This document shows positions 35,389 to 37,064 of a stretch of 37,064 nt of DNA, piece by piece; the first letter of the stretch is position 1, and each line of letters opens with the position of its first letter. The stretch spans positions 1 to 37,064 of the forward strand of contig JAILPP010000142.1 in the NCBI GenBank assembly GCA_024699425.1. Reading direction: 5' to 3'. The notes under the pieces were generated by a model. The model saw only the letters and a program-made list of their open reading frames with translations. It had not been told where the DNA came from and ran no database searches. The translations under genes and the position numbers were made by a program. The stretch is from Oscillospiraceae bacterium. Its GTDB lineage: Bacteria; Bacillota; Clostridia; Oscillospirales; Ruminococcaceae.

Positions 35389-35417
35389 ATTATACCATAA
35401 CCAAATGAAAAAATCAA
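35389..35417 (-). promoter_or_regulatory. Predicted promoter TTGATT-N17-TATAAT of the STAS/anti-sigma pair
   Basis: Reverse complement of 35412-35417 is TTGATT and of 35389-35394 is TATAAT. Confidence 0.65.
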
Positions 35418-35469
35418 TAGGCTATTACGATTATATGTGTCTGCTTTTTTTGGGCAAGTTGACAGACGC

Positions 35470-36903
35470 TCAGTCCAGCAGCGAGTTTAACAGCGCAAAA
35501 CCAAGTATGAATGACGCAAGCCAGAACAGATGCTGCCGCTTTTTGCCCGCAAGTAAGCCGATAAATTCCCGTATGAAAGCGTTCGGCCAGAAGTACCACT
35601 TGGTTCGGCTGCCGATGCCGTCCGCTTCCAGTCCCTCGCTTCTCGACAGTATGCCGCTTCGCAGTACATGATAATTCGTGGTCGAAAACAGAATGCGGGG
35701 GTTTTGTTCCTGTGCCTTGATCTTTGCATAGGAAAACCGCATATTTTCCCGTGTGGTCGCGGATTTGTCTTCTACCAGTATGCGGCTCTCCGGGATTCCC
35801 TGCCCGATCAGATAGTTGTGCATGGACTCCGCCTCCGCTATGCATTCATCTGCACCCTTTCCGCCTGACGGCACAAAGATGATGTCCCGCCCTGTCTGCG
35901 CTTTCTGCTCCCGTGCAAACTCCAGCGCTGCATCAATCCGCCCACGCAGCAGCGGCAGCGGCGTGCCGTCTGCTGCGATGCTGCACCCTAATATAATGAC
36001 GTGTGTCTTGTCATAGTCGGGGCGGTGCATCGCTGCTCTGATACCGCAGAGAATGGCACTCATCAGCATCGCTTCACAATAAACAAAACTCGTGGTGTAT
36101 ACACTGAATGCCGTTCGGAACGGCAGCTTGCTGCCTTCCACTGAGTATACTGCGGACAGCCAGAATCCCAGAACATAACCACCCAGTATCAGAACACTCG
36201 TCAGCAGTCCCAGTACTTTCGGGAAGGAAATACCCTCGTGTCGGATCAGGTCAATGTTGCTGACGGCAAGTCCTACCGAAAAAGAAGTCATCAGCGGGAA
36301 ACTCAACAGCATGAAGGCGCTGCCGGATTCGCAGAGCAGCGTGTAGATGTGCAGCATACTCAGATTCTCCGGCTGCTTGTAGATGAAAATGACCGCAATC
36401 AGCAGATTGATCGATACGCTGCACAGAAAAAGCGACGCTCCCCCAAAATATAGCGTTGTATAGGAGAATAACTCGATTTTCTGACGGATCAGATAGGACG
36501 CTCCCAGCAGTATCGTCATGATGAATGTGTAGATCTGCACGATCAGTACAACGGCATGAGAACCGCTGAAATCACCGTCGAATTCGTTGTACAAGATCCC
36601 GCCCGGCAGAATGTGTATCATGTACACCGTGCCGTCAGTACTGACAAGCTCTGCGATGCCCGGCGCTTTTCCACGAATTGTCAGGGTATGATCTGAACGT
36701 TCCGTGATCTCTAATGTTCGGGTGTCTGCGGCAAATGAGGCGGCGGATACGTTCTCCGGAAGCCGCACCGTCAGCGTTCCTCTGTGAATCAGTGCTGCAC
36801 TGAGAATGGCAATGCAGAACAGGACAGTCGCTAACAGTGTGGAATATCCAAGACGTATCAGAGCGACTTTTCCCCGTTCAGGGGTCATGTGCCGCAGTTT
36901 CAT
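35470..36903 (-). CDS. Multi-pass membrane protein with C-terminal YdcF/SanA-like (DUF218) domain
   Basis: KTHVIILGCSIAADGTPLPLLRGRIDAALEF, VPSGGKGADECIAEAESM, EDKSATTRENMRFSYAKI, FSTTNYHVLRSGILSR; several TM helices. Start at ATG 36903 with RBS aaagggagatgtcct. Confidence 0.88.
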   Translation of the reverse strand: MKLRHMTPERGKVALIRLGYSTLLATVLFCIAILSAALIHRGTLTVRLPENVSAASFAADTRTLEITERSDHTLTIRGKAPGIAELVSTDGTVYMIHILPGGILYNEFDGDFSGSHAVVLIVQIYTFIMTILLGASYLIRQKIELFSYTTLYFGGASLFLCSVSINLLIAVIFIYKQPENLSMLHIYTLLCESGSAFMLLSFPLMTSFSVGLAVSNIDLIRHEGISFPKVLGLLTSVLILGGYVLGFWLSAVYSVEGSKLPFRTAFSVYTTSFVYCEAMLMSAILCGIRAAMHRPDYDKTHVIILGCSIAADGTPLPLLRGRIDAALEFAREQKAQTGRDIIFVPSGGKGADECIAEAESMHNYLIGQGIPESRILVEDKSATTRENMRFSYAKIKAQEQNPRILFSTTNYHVLRSGILSRSEGLEADGIGSRTKWYFWPNAFIREFIGLLAGKKRQHLFWLASFILGFALLNSLLD

Positions 36904-36925
36904 AGGACATCTCCCTTTCAATACA

Positions 36926-37063
36926 TTAGACTTCCTCAGAAACTTCCGAAGCGTCATCTTCCTTGTCTCTTTTGCACCTGACTTTGAGCCTCTCCCTTGC
37001 AATACATACAGTATTCCTGCGGTCGAGTCTCTTCGTCAGGCACAAAATATCCTGCGGAATCTG
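36926..37063 (-). CDS. Partial 3' end of an upstream gene (open at window edge)
   Basis: Open frame ...QIPQDILCLTKRLDRRNTVCIARERLKVRCKRDKEDDASEVSEEV* with a charged C-terminus ending just before the YdcF RBS. Confidence 0.4.
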   Translation of the reverse strand, partial: QIPQDILCLTKRLDRRNTVCIARERLKVRCKRDKEDDASEVSEEV

Positions 37064-37064
37064 A

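Noticed and set aside
35470-37002. Longer YdcF ORF start at 37002
   Set aside because: Uses a non-ATG start without RBS and overlaps a plausible upstream partial ORF; ATG 36903 has a good RBS.
1-37064. CRISPR array, tRNA or transposon
   Set aside because: No regularly spaced direct repeats, no tRNA-like cloverleaf noticed, and no transposase or integrase ORFs.

Overview
The window is GC-moderate bacterial chromosome with a Ruminococcus-like gene content; the lineage is inferred from dockerins and gene content, not searched. It runs left to right as follows. (1) A Gram-positive type IV pilus (T4P) locus at 22-11631: pilC, a fused pilM-pilN gene, pilO, a giant 846-aa pilin-like protein, two pseudopilins, a divergent pilD, pilB and pilT. 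(2) A secreted C39-like protein with cell-wall-binding repeats, behind a long structured leader. (3) A dockerin-bearing Cthe_2159-like beta-helix protein, also behind a structured leader. (4) A tight operon at 16602-23784: an AT-rich LRR/dockerin protein, an M20 dipeptidase, a GH25 lysozyme with a half-degenerate dockerin, and a beta-propeller/Y_Y_Y/HD-GYP transmembrane sensor. (5) Purine salvage genes (hpt plus an NCS2 permease) divergent from gltX. (6) A dockerin protein with a papain fold whose catalytic residues are all substituted. (7) A secreted protein made almost entirely of ten ~100-aa repeats. (8) A STAS antagonist with an anti-sigma-like partner, and a YdcF-family membrane protein. 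The best candidate for a less-described system is a possible c-di-GMP link between the T4P (MshEN-like N-terminus on PilB) and an extracellular-sensing HD-GYP protein encoded in an operon with secreted, dockerin-bearing proteins. The papain-fold pseudopeptidase with a dockerin is the strongest single-gene oddity. No tRNA, rRNA, CRISPR array, transposon or phage genes were recognised.
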